A DNA stretch of 33,704 nt from Betaproteobacteria bacterium. GTDB lineage: Bacteria; Pseudomonadota; Gammaproteobacteria; Burkholderiales; Usitatibacteraceae. The stretch covers positions 1-33,704 of the forward strand of contig JADJMI010000006.1 in the NCBI GenBank assembly GCA_016709665.1, written 5' to 3'. Shown in pieces: positions 33,275 to 33,704 of the stretch. Each line of letters starts with the position of its first letter. The first letter of the stretch is position 1. The notes below the pieces were generated by a model. The model made no database searches. It saw only the letters and a program-made list of their open reading frames with translations, and had not been told where the DNA came from. Position numbers and translations under genes: made by a program.

Positions 33275-33704
33275 CCCTCGCGGCGGCCGTTTCTTTGCGG
33301 CGCTCGCCAGGGCGGCGGACCGTGCGCTCGCGGTCAGGCCGCCTCTGCCTGAAGCCCCCGCGGCGACGTGGCTCTCGGCCTCATCGCCCCGGCGGACACC
33401 TGTCCGACGCGGAGATCGAGAAGAGCGTCCGCAACCTGGAGTCGCTCGGCCTCACCGTGAAGCTGGGCGCGAACGTGCGCCTGCAACGCGGCAACTACGG
33501 CGGTACGCCCTGCCAGCAGGTCGCGGACCTGCACGCGATGTTCGCGGACCGCGAGGTGAAGGCGTTTGGGGCCGGGCGCGGCGGCTCGGGCGCCGCAGGG
33601 GCTGCCGTACGTCGACTGGAAGCCCTGCCGCGCGAATCCGCTGAAGATCCTGTGCGGCTATTCGGACGTGACGGCGCTCCACCCGGTGATGCTGCGGCAG
33701 GCGG
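33275..33704 (+). CDS. S66-family LD-carboxypeptidase (LdcA/MccF type), frame-broken and truncated by the window end
   Basis: LD-carboxypeptidases remove the terminal D-Ala from muropeptide tetrapeptides (LdcA) or hydrolyse microcin C derivatives (MccF). Seen in the plus strand across frames: a twin-arginine-like leader (CGGCGGCCGTTTCTTTGCGG region, 33281-33300), then GLIAPAGHLSDAEIEKSVRN (about 33375-33430), LESLGLTVKLG, the Ser-nucleophile region (GRGGSGAAG, about 33575-33600), LPYVDWKP and ILCGYSDVTALHPVML near 33650-33695. The GRGG-G and GYSD-TALH motifs are diagnostic for S66. The rest is outside the window. The reading frame changes several times, probably errors. The neighbours vanX and dacB support a wall-recycling role. 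Confidence 0.75.

Overview
The window is GC-rich DNA from a member of the Betaproteobacteria, probably Burkholderiales-like. The grounds are the birA-coaX-SPOR gene order, a stand-alone rfaE2/hldC heptose adenylyltransferase beside a GlcD-type flavoprotein, and a Bug-family (TctC) solute-binding protein. I see no rRNA, tRNA, CRISPR array, integrase or transposase. Quality is uneven. Positions 1 to about 6650, about 7980, about 24120, about 29545 and 30600-33704 carry many reading-frame breaks inside recognisable genes. Roughly 8000-24000 and 24300-29500 read cleanly. I treat the breaks as probable sequence errors rather than pseudogenes.

Layout. 1-5550: an S41 peptidase lipoprotein (minus strand), a divergent DUF3047 protein, then a minus-strand run HAD phosphatase > birA > coaX > SPOR protein. 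5679-11275: a plus-strand run of a cation:proton antiporter, a YbdK-type carboxylate-amine ligase lacking about 100 internal residues, a ThDP-dependent acetolactate-synthase-like enzyme, a Bug solute-binding protein with a twin-arginine signal, and a VOC protein. 11277-13448 (minus): rfaE2 > GlcD-like FAD oxidoreductase > DUF3144. A 71-bp REP-like palindrome (13471-13541) separates these from a diiron ferritin/acyl-ACP-desaturase-like gene.

14565-22444 is a lipid-modification and envelope cluster on the plus strand: FAD oxidoreductase, DUF1365, Cfa-type SAM methyltransferase, chalcone-isomerase-like periplasmic protein, MFS transporter, DUF3833 lipoprotein, SDR, SnoaL-like protein and an SGNH lipoprotein, closed by a strong intrinsic terminator. 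The first genes overlap by 4 nt (ATGA or GTGA). The gene set resembles clusters that many Proteobacteria place under the RpoE-ChrR singlet-oxygen response, but no sigma/anti-sigma pair is present here. The diiron gene is divergent from it and may supply a desaturation step (inference).

22576-33704: an unrecognised 249-aa protein, a convergent M14-type succinylglutamate desuccinylase/aspartoacylase-family gene, and a minus-strand operon of a MurA-like enolpyruvyl transferase > agmatinase-family ureohydrolase > Na+:solute symporter. Then come a divergent VanX-type D-Ala-D-Ala dipeptidase, a convergent PBP4 (DacB), a divergent TonB-dependent receptor, and the start of an S66 LD-carboxypeptidase. 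Four neighbouring genes thus act, by family, on peptidoglycan precursors or fragments. Two copies of a 165-173 bp inverted-repeat element (19638-19810 and 24345-24509) lie directly behind two unrelated transporter genes and supply the same last codons and stop to both.
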